64,000 bases of DNA, from assembly GCF_023278565.1 (NCBI RefSeq), contig NC_064679.1:4712001-4776000 (forward strand), read 5' to 3'. Below are positions 22,548 through 34,042 of the stretch, in pieces (position 1 is the first letter of the stretch; every line of letters begins with the position of its first letter). This DNA is from Colletotrichum lupini. Lineage: Eukaryota; Ascomycota; Sordariomycetes; Glomerellales; Glomerellaceae. The notes beneath the pieces were generated by a model. That model ran no database searches, was not told the origin of the DNA, and worked only from the letters and a program-made list of their open reading frames with translations. The translations under genes and the position numbers were made by a program.

Positions 22548-23022
22548 ATGGCCTTCAAACAGTAAGTATCTCGATCCCCAGCTCCACGTCATCACTGGAC
22601 TGACAGTAGCTAGGCTCGTTATCTTCTTTTTTTGCCTATTCTACGGCCAGGTTGTCGTAGGCTCAGGGTGCAATCAAATTCACTGCCAGGTGTCTGTATG
22701 CGCTCCGAATGCAGACGAGGCGTACAACGTGGCGAGCCTTGGTCTCGTTGCAATCATGGGACCTGACTGCGCGAGCTGGCAACCAAATTCGCCCGTGAGC
22801 GGAGGCCAAGGTGCGTGCGCCAATGGCCTTCAGACATACACTGGTGCTTTCGATATCTGGCGCGGCTGGAATGCGATGGGTGGCGATTACTCTGCTACTT
22901 TCGCGCAATGGGGGAACTTTTTGGGCGCCACTTGCACTGGCGGCAAGACTGTCTCATGCGATCCAAAATCAGGACAGTATCCTAATCCCGTCAATGGAAA
23001 GTGTCAAACTCAGCAATGGTAA
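22548..23022 (+). CDS. Small secreted Cys/Gly/Trp-rich protein (candidate effector)
   Basis: Two exons, 22548-22561 and 22614-23022, give 140 aa. The tiny first exon encodes MAFK plus two bases, and the acceptor at GCTAG (22613) is the only nearby one that avoids a stop. The N-terminus MAFKQLVIFFFCLFYGQVVVG is a signal peptide. The mature part has seven Cys (CNQIHC, VCAP, PDCASW, GACANG, ATCTGG, VSCDP, GKCQ pattern) and many Gly and Trp residues; I recognise no family. The last codons CAA TGG TAA overlap a good donor (TG|GTAAGT). Splicing to the AG at about 23081 would replace the end by some 20 further residues, so the C-terminus is uncertain. Divergent from the GH18-tail-like gene. Confidence 0.65.
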
Positions 23023-24588
23023 GTTGCAAGCAAAGCAGACTGCGAGGATATTCGGTTCGATCGAGCTAACAAGGTGGCAGTGTTATCGACAAAACTTGTT
23101 AGACACAGGACCCGCACCGGATTCAAGATACCGAGCAGATTACTGAATATTTTGTTCCAATATCACTTGAGCTTTCGGTGGTCGAATTCTGCGGGAGACA
23201 TACCGTCGGCTATTATCTGACACGTTCCCAATAGCAAGCTGTTGAATATTTACTCGATCGTTTGAAAATTCCCTATAATTGAGAGCTGATTCGGCTTCTC
23301 GGCTAGCAAATTATCTGGTCCCTTTCTCGCTGGAAACAGCTTATGCCTGTGACCTCCAATGACTCGAATCTCTTTCTGATGTCGACTAAGACGCAACATA
23401 ATATGCACATATGGGCATTCATCTGACCAGGGCTCGGAAACCCCTGTCGAGCTATATGTCCAACTTTGGGAGTTATTATTCAGCGAGATGGTGAGCGAAC
23501 GGGTATCAAATGTCAATGACGATACTGCTGGTAGTGGGTTTACACGTCCTCGGGCTTGGAGTCATCCGATGGCGATACTATGACGGCAGCCGTGTAGCAT
23601 TGAGTTCGGCTAGAGTCGGAGCGATGCGTAAGGTGCTGTTCGAAAGTCTCACTGACAACGAAATTTTGCTGGGCAATAATAGAAGTAAAGATAGATGGAA
23701 GCCCTTTTCGAAGCCGCCAGGAATATAAGCCACTACTAGCACAGTGTTCTGCATGACTCTCGACATAGCCAGCAGCGCCCTGAGCAGAAGACACAACAGG
23801 CGACATCAGCTTGTTTCCGCACATCGTTGAGTTGCTGTTCAGTTACCATCTTACATACAGAGCAGTGATCGAGTAATAAGGTTCCTCACAAATACATGCC
23901 ACAGCTTGGAAATTCAGCCTCTTTTGAGCTCTCTGGCTGTCCTTTTCGGGACAAACGCCCGATCTTAGGTAAAATATCTGACATGTCACGAAACCACCCT
24001 GGGTGATAAATTGTTTCGGCATATTGAAGTGAGTTTACGTTTCTTCTGCCGTACTGAAGAACTACTCATTGGATGATGTGTTATGATTTAGTTGCCTAAG
24101 ATTGACGCCAACTCAATTTGTTAGGACGACAAGAACCGTAGAAGTTTGACATGCAGGCACGTGCAGGGTAGCAAGAGATCCAATTCAAAGGCATGATCAC
24201 CTGCAACTCGGCACCGTCGTCACTGAGAGTCTTAATAATCAAGAGCCACAATGAAATCAAGATGGTTAATCTGGGTCTTACGCTCCGCGGGACAACGCCG
24301 AGCATGGACACAAAGTCTCGTTCTCGGGGACGATTAAAGTCCGACTTGACGCACATGCGATGATCCATCCACACAAAAGCTAAGCAAAGAGTTCCCACCT
24401 TACCACTTTAGGCATCTATGCTACTTCGGACGCCTTCGACCTCATATTTCTAGACTGTGATTCCCATCCGTACTTAAGATCGGAACCTCTACACCATTTT
24501 TACAACTCCCATACCTTGAGCTCTCCCGCAAAAGCCGCCCAGTCTGCGTTGGGATACTTACATCCTTTCCATCAGTTGCGTGGAAACG
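23023..24588. other. Intergenic, nothing recognised
   Basis: About 1.57 kb between the small secreted protein and the metallo-hydrolase gene. Short frames on both strands show no familiar motif or plausible exon chain. Confidence 0.45.
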
Positions 24589-25846
24589 ATGGATCCGCCG
24601 ACTATCGAATGGTTCGGTCAGTCTATAACATAGCAGCACTCTACCGAGTCAATAGAAGCACGTGAACTGACTCCATCGACGGCAACCTAGGCGCCACGAC
24701 CTTTCGACTGCGAGCCAACGGTCTGGTCTTGTTTCTAGATACATGGTTGGAGAGGCCCTCTGTGCTACCGAAGCATCTTGATATCAATGATGTGATTGAA
24801 GCAGATTATATCTTCATATCTCATGCCCATTTCGATCAGTAGGTCAATTAGGCTCTCTCTGGATTATGCTTGTGTAAGACTAAACAGTAGCCATAGCCTG
24901 CCTGGTGCGGATAAGATAGCGAAGAAGACCGGTGCTGTGGTTATTGCAAACGGCGAGGCGATTAACCTTCTCCGAGATGCGGGCGTCAACGAATTTCAGC
25001 TCTTCCCCGTCGCGGGCGGAGAGCGTATTCCATTGTTCACCAAGAACGACCGTAAATCTGCGGCAGACGGCGAAATACCTATCGCTGATGGTCCGCCCGG
25101 AATGCCAGCTACACCGAATCACTCTCGAGCTGTCATGTCTGTTCACGTTTGGCCTTCTCTACATGCTCTGATGCCTGGAAGTGGACATCATGATATTCCA
25201 GAGGAGATTGACACTGGAACAGTCTACAAAGGCGAGGCTACACCGTATACTTGTACCCTTGACATTACAATGGGGATGAAATACGGCCTCTTGCGCAACG
25301 AAGAAAACATGCCGCCCGAACAGATGGACGACGGAATGAAATCCTTTGCAGAGTACATCAGCGACAGGAAGAACAACGTGTTTTCGCACTACGATGGCGG
25401 TCAACTAGCCTACAACTTCCTTCTCGGGCCCGGGCAGACTGTGTTCTGGAACGGACATTTGGGTGGCTATGAGGGCATTATCAAGAGCATTGAGCCAACC
25501 CCAGATGTGGCGATCCTCACCATCGCGGGGCGAGCCAATCTGAACGGCCGACCTTACGATGGATCTGCTGCCCAGTTCGCGACGAACCAGATCCGGTGGC
25601 TATCTCAACCCAAGAAAGTGATCTGGGCTCTCCATGATGAGGGGTAAGTTTCATCTTTCGGAACAGGTGGGGGAGGCAGCACATGGAGTATGTACGTTCT
25701 AAGTGACTGACATCTTTGGGCGACGAAATCTTAGTGCGATCAAGCCGTATCGGGTAAACACCGCCGCCGCAACTGCCATGGTCCATGCTCAGACCTCATC
25801 AACAGTGGCAGAGCTCGAGTTCGGTCACGCAAAACCGCTTTTCTGA
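24589..25846 (+). CDS. Metallo-beta-lactamase-fold hydrolase
   Basis: Four exons: 24589-24616, 24691-24838, 24888-25643 and 25735-25846, giving 347 aa with consistent phase. The first codons MDPPTIEWFGATTFRLRANG start the beta-lactamase fold. The metal-binding HxHxDH motif SHAHFDH is split by intron 2 between Asp and the last His. SLPGADKIAKKTGAVVIAN follows, then further candidate metal ligands (HSRAVMSVHVWPSLH) and GHLGGYEGI. Proteins of this fold hydrolyse lactones, thioesters or phosphoesters with two metals; this UlaG-like fungal group is poorly characterised, so the substrate is unknown. No signal peptide, so cytosolic. It is the first gene of the catabolic neighbourhood and is transcribed in the same direction as the FAD monooxygenase 545 bp downstream. 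Confidence 0.82.
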
Positions 25847-26390
25847 ACTAACCTGGTGATCAAAGGTTGGACTCGGTTAGGCCAACCAGCAAGTTTCCAG
25901 GCGAGAAAGTCCATTTTGGTTCTGTTTGGCAACTCAACAGGAACGGGCCGACCATTGTGGTTTGGTTTTGCCCTGTGACATGTAACCTTATTCAAGCGAC
26001 GCATCGGAGAGCTGCGGGCACTGAACACGGAGCCAGTCGGAAGGCGGCCACGTACCCCTTCACGGACCCGTGTGGAGTTGGCATGACATCCGACGGTGGG
26101 GGAGGGGGACTTGCCTTGGCGGCATGAGACATCACAATGACTTCTTCTCAGTGAATATGTAATCAAGTAGACAAGCCGTACGCAATGCCGTGTTCGTTTA
26201 CCGAAACTCAACTCACGTGCAAGAGGTTCTACTCACAAGTTGCTACATCAAATTGCTAGAGGACCGGGCAAGAGGATGCTTACCTTGGAGTGCTTCAAGA
26301 TGATTTAATCCACGAAAAGGTCACCATTACAGCCTCCCAGTCTCTACATGTTGTAACATTCTGGGAATTGACAATCAACTACTTCTCATC
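25847..26390. other. Promoter region of the FAD monooxygenase
   Basis: This 544-bp spacer has no gene. It contains a CACGTG E-box at 26214-26219, about 170 bp before the ATG, a possible bHLH factor site. Confidence 0.4.
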
Positions 26391-28067
26391 ATGACTGCGC
26401 CCTTCAAAGTAATTATTGTAGGTGGCGGTCTCGCTGGCTCACTACTCGCAAACGGTCTCTTCAACCACGGCATTAATGTGACCGTCTACGAACGTGACGC
26501 TGAAGATGCCAAAAGAGAGGGATTCCAGATACGATTGGGCGACAGCGCCATGACAGGTTTCAATGCTTGTCTGAAATCGACAGACATTGCGGCCATCAAG
26601 TCGCAATTCAGCCAAATGTCTTCCACAGGTCTCACTGCACCGACCTTGATGAATACGAGATTCCAGACTGTGCTTGACTTGGGCAAGATTCCATCATATA
26701 GTGCGTCTTCCGCTATCAATCGCGTCGTGCTTCGGGATATCCTAGTTGCTCCCTTGCAGGAAAGGGGCATCATCCGGTTCGAGAAAGCATTTGAGGGGTA
26801 TGAAGTTTTCCAAAGCAACGATGGACAAGAAAATGTGAGGGTTCATTTCGCCGACGGCACTACTGATACATGCGATATTCTTGTTGGAGCAGATGGAAGC
26901 GGGTCAAGGGTAAGATGATGCAAGATTGGAAATAGTCGTCCTAGAGACTTGGACGATTTGCTGATGAGGGCATCTACAGATCAACAAGCAAGTGGGGGCT
27001 CGGAATATTGTGCCAATTGACAGCCATGCCATGATTCTCAGCAAAGGCCCTCTGCCCGAGGATTGGACGGAGAAGCTGCCTAAGCGTTTGACCGAAAGTC
27101 CACTCATGGTATTTGCCAGTGGTGTGTCCATGTTCTACGCGTGTAAGTCAAATCTGATCGATTATCACGCCATGGTACAACAAGATACACGCCGAAAGCT
27201 GACATTCTAGCTCTTAGTGTTCCTACCCGCTGCGGACGAGGCGACTCAGAAATCCGGGAATGGCGCTAGATATAGCACAAGGGATTCCTCCTATTACTGG
27301 GGCGTTTTGATCCCCAGGGACAAAATGCCGACCGATGACTGGAACAAGGTGGAAGATCCCTTGGGGATATGTCTCGATGCAACCCGAGACTGGGCACCCG
27401 AATAGTGAGCCAACAGCATGTTCCTCAGCTGGCTATCCCTGACTCATTAGTGTGCAGTCGAACGATGTTGACGACAGGTTTCGACGGCAAGAGCAGAGAC
27501 CTCGTTACTGTAGCACGCATGCGAGCAAGCAACAGACTTGCCAAAACGTGGCGGAACAACGTCAAACGAGCAACTGGCGACGAGGGACACCCTCGAATCT
27601 GGCTGATTGGGGACGCGATGCATGCAATGCAGCCTAATAGGTTCGTTGGACTCTGTTACAGACAAGCCATCCCGTTGTACTGACACGACGTGCCATGCTA
27701 GGGGGATGGGAGGCAATCAAGCTCTCCATGATTGCGCCGACGCACTATCTCACATACTCGCCCTCAAAGAAAAGGCTGATTCTGGTGTCCAACCATCGAC
27801 ACAAGACATCAGTGTGGCATGCAGTAAGTGTGAGCGTAGAGTCATCGACCGAGCGTTTCCATGGGTCCGCAAGAGCGGAGGAACCAGTGTGCCTGTGAGT
27901 CTACTAATTTTGAGCCAAGCGTTTTGTCTGAGAGATTTGACTAACGATTGGTCAAGATGATGAACTTGGATGGATGGCTTGGGTCTCTGGTCTGGATGCT
28001 TGGCTCGTTTTTGGTGTCGGGATACATCTTTATGGCTCGAGTCTTGAAGTCTGGGGTGAGACAATGA
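26391..28067 (+). CDS. FAD-dependent monooxygenase with C-terminal membrane segment
   Basis: This is a group A flavoprotein hydroxylase of the p-hydroxybenzoate/salicylate hydroxylase type, using NAD(P)H and O2. Six exons: 26391-26909, 26980-27142, 27218-27404, 27458-27640, 27702-27894 and 27957-28067, giving 451 aa. Motifs: N-terminal FAD-binding GGGLAG (KVIIVGGGLAGSLLANGL), DG motif GADGSGSR, and GD motif LIGDAMHAMQPNRGMGGNQAL, the last spanning an intron. A TAG after WAPE would end the protein early, but TA|GTGAGC is a donor, and splicing to 27458 restores the family sequence, so I judge the gene intact. The C-terminus (GSLVWMLGSFLVSGYIFMA) is a membrane anchor. It is convergent with the hydratase gene, 112 bp apart. 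The substrate is unknown. Confidence 0.85.
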
Positions 28068-28179
28068 GGAGGTCGTGAAATTGAGCTCGCAGCTACATGT
28101 GTAATTACTATAACATTGAGACACCGATCGAAGGTACTGTCTTGAAGCGATGAATCAAACGGTCTTGTTCGGGTCCCTA

Positions 28180-29252
28180 TCAACTGCCAATGATCTCTCC
28201 TTTCATGCAGACAACATTGCCCTTTTCGATGAACAACTCGCTCCTCTTCTCATTCTCCGCAACAGCTGTTCGAAGCGTGTACTTGTCGCCGGCGTAGAGA
28301 GGAGACATAGCTCGATAGGTAACCTGCCGTGCTTCCCTGCCGTCCTTGCCGTACACGTCTCTCCAATAATCCAGCATGTTAATCAGATTCAAAGGCCCAT
28401 GAACCACAACCTCGGGATGGCGCTCGATGTCCTTCGTCCAGGGCTCGTTGTAGTGGATCATATGACCATTGAAAGTCAGGGCAGAAAACCTGAAGAGGCC
28501 AACAGGTGACCATCGGAAGTGACGAATTATGCTTCCTTCTGCACTCGATTGGTCGGTGATGGTAGAAGGTCCGAAAGCAGGTGGTCTTTCACTACGCGGT
28601 GGTGCTGTTTTCGCGGCCAGCGACAAGTCGACTTCTGGCCGAAATATCCACGATCTGAGCACACATTAGTCTCGCAACCTGTGCATGGGAATGCAATGTC
28701 CAGGACTTACCTCTGGTCTTTGACAACTAGTCCATCGCGCCCATGAAATTCCTTCTCGACATCTACCAAAACCATCTCATCTCCGCTTTTGCTTTTCTTC
28801 GGCGTCGCTCTGACTAGTCTCGTCCGCTCTTCAACTACCTCTCCAACCTTGAGAGAGGTTCCCTCAACAAATTGCATCTTCCCCCCAGCCCACATCCGCC
28901 GCGTAAACGGTGCCGGCGCGTTGAAAGTCTTATCCGTGCCGTCCATTCCGAGTTCGCTCTCGACGCCAGTGGGGGTGAAGTAAACAAGGTGGTAGCCCGG
29001 GGGCAGGGGCGTGCCTTGAGCGGGTGCTTCTGAAGAAACATCAACGCCAGGGTGCAGCTCTTTCCGGTTGAGGGTCAAGCTAAGGCGTTGAAGTTGATTC
29101 GAGTCGAATAATTGCTTGCGGACGACATCCTTACCAGAAAATGTGTCAAGAAGCTTAGAGGCTGCATCTGTTGCATTGGTTGCGATGGATCGCTGTGAAC
29201 GAGCGGTGCATTGACGCAGGGCCGGTCGTACTTGATGAACCAGGGACACCAT
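28180..29252 (-). CDS. MaoC/hot-dog acyl-CoA hydratase, mesaconyl-C4-CoA (itaconyl-CoA) hydratase-like, mitochondrial
   Basis: Two exons, 29252-28711 and 28654-28180, give 338 aa. The N-terminus (MVSLVHQVRPALRQCTARSQRS) is rich in Arg and Ser without acids, a mitochondrial presequence. The N-terminal hot-dog half shows PLPPGYHLVYFTP and FTRRMWAGGKMQF; the C-terminal half shows WSPVGLFRFSALTFNGHMIHYN, the hydratase motif with FNGHMIHY, and HPEVVVHGPLN. Relatives are the FAS1-like hydratases: mesaconyl-C4-CoA hydratase, Htd2, and the fungal itaconyl-CoA hydratase. They add water across the double bond of an enoyl-CoA. Near a class III CoA-transferase and an acyl-CoA dehydrogenase, breakdown of a short dicarboxylyl-CoA is the best inference. 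Htd2-like lipid function is the alternative. Confidence 0.82.
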
Positions 29253-29742
29253 TGTGAACGCAGTGAGTTGAGACTTGGAGGATCTTTAGTGTGTACAAAT
29301 GATGACTCAGGACTCGCGGACAGCTGGAGCTTTTGTTTGTTAAATGTTTCCAGCACGTGCCTTTTGTCGAAGACTCTGAGAGCAAAGTATTGCATCGAGC
29401 TGGCAATTAAAGAGCTCCAGAATGTTAAGGCCGATGCAGTTGCTGGCCAGAAGATCCCCAAGCCCTCTCCTTCGCCGCATGAGGAATGGTTCGAGCAGGC
29501 GTCCGTCAGTGGGGTTGCCGCGCCGCCCGGCTATATGCTGTCGGCTTCTTAGAGTTCGATTGCAACAAGCCGGAAAGTGACTGTGCTCGGCAGAAGAAGC
29601 CGAAATGATGCTGAGTGAGAATTTAGCCTGTCCTTTCCACGGCGACTTATGCCGGGCTTCGAGGGATCTTCTTCCCTGGCGAATTCACCTCCCGTTACAG
29701 GCCTTAGACTTCATAGAGAGACTGCTGCTTTCTCTGTCGTCT
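29253..29742. other. Intergenic between hydratase start and regulator stop
   Basis: This 490-bp spacer holds the hydratase promoter and the 3' end of the regulator transcript. No separate gene is recognised. Confidence 0.45.
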
Positions 29743-32211
29743 TTACAAGCAACGCTGCAGGAAGTTCAGCCCCTCTACCTGCATTGGCCCATTGGCGTAA
29801 AGTTGAGGATCCAGGAATAGCCCGAGATCTTCTAGGGCATCTTCGCCTTCCCAATTTGTGCGCATGAGGCTGAAGTATTGATCTTCCATTGCGTCGGGTC
29901 TGGCTTGCTGAAGAGCATCTTGTAGTAGAGTTACCGGGGGGCTCGTGCCTGCGTCGTTGAACGGCTCAAGACCCGTGACAGAGCTGGGCAGTGCGCTGGA
30001 CGGTGCAGATTCAGTGCTGTCGCCGTTAAGTCTCTTCGCTATTGATTCGTCGAGGTATTGCAGGAAGAGGTCAAGCACATTGTTGTTGATACGCCAGTAC
30101 TTTTGAATTTCTTTGAGGCCAAGAAGACACATCTGGGCTCTATGTTCGGCTAATCGGCGACTGATGCCATCCGCAGACTTGATATCAATTGCATGTATGC
30201 AAAAAGCGGCAAAGAGGCTAGTAAGTCTAGAAGAGTTAGTCGAGGCATCAAATTGTCCGTAGCGTTGGGGTTCTCACAGGTGCATTTGGCCGTATTGCAA
30301 GGTCTTTTGTGCGAGCATGTCTTCGGCGATGCGACTGATGCGACAGGCGGCGGCGAGAGCTGCGCTCTTATCCTCCTGGTCTCTATTCCGCAGCCATCCG
30401 TTTCGGTGCACAAGGATACGGAGATGGCTTAGTTAGACACATGTTAGCCTTTGTCATGGAACGATACTTGCTTATTCAGTACAGCACTGAAAAGACCGGG
30501 TTCAACTTACTTGTAGGCAAGGTGGATTAGGCAGGTCAAGACTGAAGACTGCCCATCATCAGGGCCTCTACGCATCTCATCTGGTAGACTTTGCTTCCAA
30601 TCCTCGAGCTGTTGCTTCAATTCACGAACTTCCGTTGGTGCTGGTGGTCCCCGACCAGGCGCAAAGTGGGTGTCCATGATTCTCCCGACTATAGATGGGT
30701 CAGTCAAGCTGGTACCCAGAGTTGGTTTCGGCATGAAGAATTTAGACTCACGAAGACGAGCGATGTCAATCATCTTGATAGCATAATGAATGTGCTCTGA
30801 TTTCGGTGCACCAAACCCAGTTGCTCGCTGTTCGTCAGCATCATCCTCTAGATCAGTCGAAGTCAGCGGCTCAATGTCACAATCCTCATCGCGGATGCGA
30901 CAAGGTAGTCCCAGTGACACAGCCGCTTGCCGTTCACGGACCTATTGTATGTGAGTAACGAGCTACAGGACGCACGACGAGATAAGAAGTCATGATCAAA
31001 CAGGGACTAGAGACTTACGTAGATTGACCACCAGACTCTGCGTCTCATCCGAGCGAAATGTGGATCCTTCGTGATGAATCGAGTTCTGTGCACATGTTCA
31101 GTCAAGCTCATGGAAAATTCAATAGAACTCAGAAGGACTTACGAGCGATGAAGGCCATGAGTCTGCGCGAGGGTTAACACGGCCCCTAGCCAGTACCTCA
31201 CGTCTCTCCAATCCGTCGGTCCACCCCTCCAGAAGCTGCATAGAAACAGTGACTGAATAAGAGTAAACTCGTCTTTCTCCCAGTTGGCATGAAACAAAAC
31301 ACGCGCACGAGAGTATGTCAGGCTCTTAGCCTCAGACCGGTCTTTGAACCCCATGCCAAGAATTGTTGCCTCGTCGCAGTAGGTCGAACCGATGAAAAGC
31401 ATTGCTTGCAACAAGAGCGGTGAAATATCCATCGTCACGAGCCGCCTGGCAATATCGGCGCGGTCAAGAATGGGAAAGCAAGGGTGGAACCAAGTGAAGT
31501 AAGCATGTAAAGCTGGAAGACAGCTCTGCATGTCGGGGAAGGTGAGTGCTCCCTCATCCCGAAGGTATCGCTCTGTCGCAGAGCTCATGGATGGCACACT
31601 GGCAGGTGAAGTAGCCAGGTCATGAGATTGTGGCGTCTGCGGCACTGGAAAGGTGAGACGACCCTTCAACATCCCATCACTAGTCGCAGCCTCATTGCCG
31701 GGTCCTGATGCTCCAGGAACAAGAGTGATGAAATTCGACTCTCCAAAGAACCGGCTGCCACCCGTAGTCCCAGAGGAATGGCACGAAGCAGGTGTATCAG
31801 CGTGAAAAGGAGTCTGCGATATCCCAGAGGAGCTCGGAAGTCCATGCGACGGAGACACGGTACTCATAGAAGCAAGCGTCGCGGCGACATCAGCGGTGAG
31901 CGCGGACGACACGGCCGGGGCAGCGGGCTCTGGGGTCGCCGACGCGGCCTCTTCCGTCTGCTTCTGCCTCTTGGACTTCCGTAGATACCTAGACCGGCCA
32001 AGTTAGTATTTGCCGACTCGGAGATATTGGTGTGGAGAAGAAGAGGAGAGACTCACCGGCCTCTTCGCGACGGGATGACTTCGCAAGTCGCCTGCGCAGT
32101 CTCGCAATTCGAACAAGGGTGGCGCTCGGTGACATTGCAGCGGATGCGTCGCGAGTTGCACTCCCTACACGCGTGCTTCGCGCGCGGTTTCTTCGAACCC
32201 TCTGTCGGCAT
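29743..32211 (-). CDS. Zn2Cys6 fungal-specific transcription factor
   Basis: Seven exons: 32211-32057, 31988-31143, 31085-31019, 30941-30752, 30688-30511, 30427-30278 and 30226-29743, giving 689 aa in phase. The binuclear zinc cluster lies near the N-terminus with C-X2-C-X6-C-X7-C-X2-C-X6-C spacing (ACRECNSRRIRC ... HPCSNC ... C). A basic linker (RYLRKSKRQKQ) and a Ser/Pro-rich region follow. The fungal_trans middle homology region begins around LPALHAYFTWFHPCFPILD and includes RRRVWWSIYVRERQ, split by an intron. It acts in the nucleus as a DNA-binding regulator. Its position between the hydratase and the acyl-CoA dehydrogenase suggests it controls this neighbourhood. A longer N-terminus from 32415 is possible but carries no zinc-cluster features. 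Confidence 0.9.
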
Positions 32212-32737
32212 TGTAGGCACTGGTGCTTGGCATGCCGCAGTAGATACTATGAGCAGGACATCAGAACTCCATTCAGACGTCCCTCGAATATCAGGAATCA
32301 AGGCGCAGATAGGTGGTGCTCTGGGCCTGCGACGGGAACAACATGGATAATATCTTTGCGCAACCAGCCTCTCCGTACAGTGTCGGTACAATTGCACTGT
32401 TTTTTCCACAGGCAACGCTTTGACGTCTCGGCTTCTTCTTCCGTGGACCTCCTCGCCGAATGGGTCTCCTTGACCGATGTCTCCGATATTGACCGAGCTG
32501 ACCGAGAACCGGGAGCACTACAGCTAAGAGGGAAAAGCGGCGGTGAGTGTAATTGATTAGGACGTCTACCCAGTGCTCGAATTAGCTGACAAGTCTTTCG
32601 ATAAACCTAGCGCACGAACTTGACGTTCTGAGAAAGGAGAAACGCCCTCTACAGTGTATGCAGATTGCGCTCCCTGAGTGCCTCCCTTGTGGTGGGTAAA
32701 GATTCAATTATTTCATGTATCTATACTCTGTTCTACT
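32212..32737. other. Regulator promoter and dehydrogenase 3' region
   Basis: This 526-bp spacer holds the upstream region of the Zn2Cys6 gene and the 3' flank of the acyl-CoA dehydrogenase. No gene is recognised. Confidence 0.45.
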
Positions 32738-34036
32738 CTAATAGCTGCGAGGAAGTTGCAGGACCTTCTCGCTAATGTACGATAAAATCATCTCGCGAGA
32801 TACAGGCGCGATCCTTGGGACAAAGATCTCGCGTAGATACCTCTCGACATCATACTCTGCGGCATAGCCCATCCCCCCGTGTGTAAGCACCGCCCTTTCG
32901 CATGCCGTGAAAGCCGCTTCAGCAGCCATGTACTTTGCGCTATTAGCCGCAACTCCAACCTGGTCTTGACGAATAGAAGAGTCCTCCTTGCTGGCATCGT
33001 ATAGCCGAGCGGCGTGGTATGTCGCAAGCTTCGCCGCCTCTAACTTCATGTATGCATCCGCTAGGGGATGCGCAATGGCCTGATTCTGCCCAATTGGCCT
33101 CTTGAATACAACGCGATCACGCGCGTACTCTGAGGCCTTTGTGAGCGCTGCGTAGCCTAGGCCGAGAGCCTCGCCGGCGAGAAGACACCTTTCAGCGTTC
33201 ATTCCGTGGAGTATGATTTTGAAACCCTGGCCTTCTTGGCCAATGAGTGAGCTCGCGGGGATATGGTAGTTATCGAAGAATACTTCGTTGGCATCGACGG
33301 CGCGGCCCCCCATCTTCTTGATCTTTCGCATGTCTAGGCCAGATTGTGATTTGTCAATATCGATGCAGAAGAGCGATAGACCCTCGCTCGGCTTCTTGCA
33401 GTCCTCGTAGGCTTTCGTGCGCGCAAGCAGAATCATCTTGGATGCTACCTGAGCGCATGTAATCCAGATTTTCTGGCCAGTGACGAGATACGATCCATCG
33501 GTCTGCTTCTTTGCTGTTGTGGCCAGGCGCAAAGTATCGAGGCCAGAGTTGGGCTCTGTGACCCCGAAACACGTACGCCACTGCCCGGAAATGATCTTGG
33601 GGATCGTACTCTCGAGCTGCTCCTGAGTTCCGAATTTGGCCAGCGGTTGTGTAGCATAGACGTTGGCATGAATGGACTGCGCACCAGCCATGCCGGCACC
33701 GGACTCGGTGATGGTCTGCATCATCATTGTCGCTTCAGAGATGCCTAGGCCAGAGCCGCCGAGGGACTCAGGCAAGGCAATGCCAAGCCAGCCGTCCTTT
33801 GCGAGAGCAGCGTGAAACTCTTTGGGGTCTTGCTCGTTCTGATCGTGTTCTTGCCAATAGGTGTTGGGAAACTCTGAGCAGACTTGGCTGACTGCCTCTC
33901 GAACAGTCAATTGATTCTCGGTATACCCCGTAGTTTCCATGATCCTCCTTGATGAGGATGTTGAGAATGCTGCCAAGCCATGTCTTGAGGTTATCGGTGC
34001 CCGGCGAAGGCTTCCACACGCACTGGATCGCAGCAT
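32738..34036 (-). CDS. Acyl-CoA dehydrogenase, probably mitochondrial
   Basis: This flavoprotein oxidises an acyl-CoA to the trans-2-enoyl-CoA and passes electrons to ETF. Single exon, 432 aa. The first 32 residues (MLRSSACGSLRRAPITSRHG, then an STSSSRR stretch) form a convincing mitochondrial presequence. A shorter form starting at Met33 (33940) would be cytosolic or peroxisomal. Motifs: middle-domain CFGVTEPNSGLDT and GQKIWITCA; C-terminal MNAERCLLAGEALGLGYAAL, RVVFKRPIGQNQAIAHPLAD and LTHGGMGYAAEYDVERYLRE, where the Glu of GYAAE occupies the catalytic-base position used in many family members. It is head-to-head with the CoA-transferase gene, with only six bases between the start codons. 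The substrate is not determined; a methyl-branched or dicarboxylyl-CoA would fit the context. Confidence 0.9.
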   Translation of the reverse strand: MLRSSACGSLRRAPITSRHGLAAFSTSSSRRIMETTGYTENQLTVREAVSQVCSEFPNTYWQEHDQNEQDPKEFHAALAKDGWLGIALPESLGGSGLGISEATMMMQTITESGAGMAGAQSIHANVYATQPLAKFGTQEQLESTIPKIISGQWRTCFGVTEPNSGLDTLRLATTAKKQTDGSYLVTGQKIWITCAQVASKMILLARTKAYEDCKKPSEGLSLFCIDIDKSQSGLDMRKIKKMGGRAVDANEVFFDNYHIPASSLIGQEGQGFKIILHGMNAERCLLAGEALGLGYAALTKASEYARDRVVFKRPIGQNQAIAHPLADAYMKLEAAKLATYHAARLYDASKEDSSIRQDQVGVAANSAKYMAAEAAFTACERAVLTHGGMGYAAEYDVERYLREIFVPRIAPVSREMILSYISEKVLQLPRSY

Positions 34037-34042
34037 CGACCT

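Noticed and set aside
22548..23022. KP4-type killer toxin identity for the small Cys-rich protein
   Set aside because: Cys spacing and surrounding residues do not follow the KP4 pattern as I know it; only secretion and Cys content are shared.
27400..27410. Premature stop in the FAD monooxygenase
   Set aside because: The TAG is part of a donor (TA|GTGAGC); splicing to 27458 restores the family sequence in phase.
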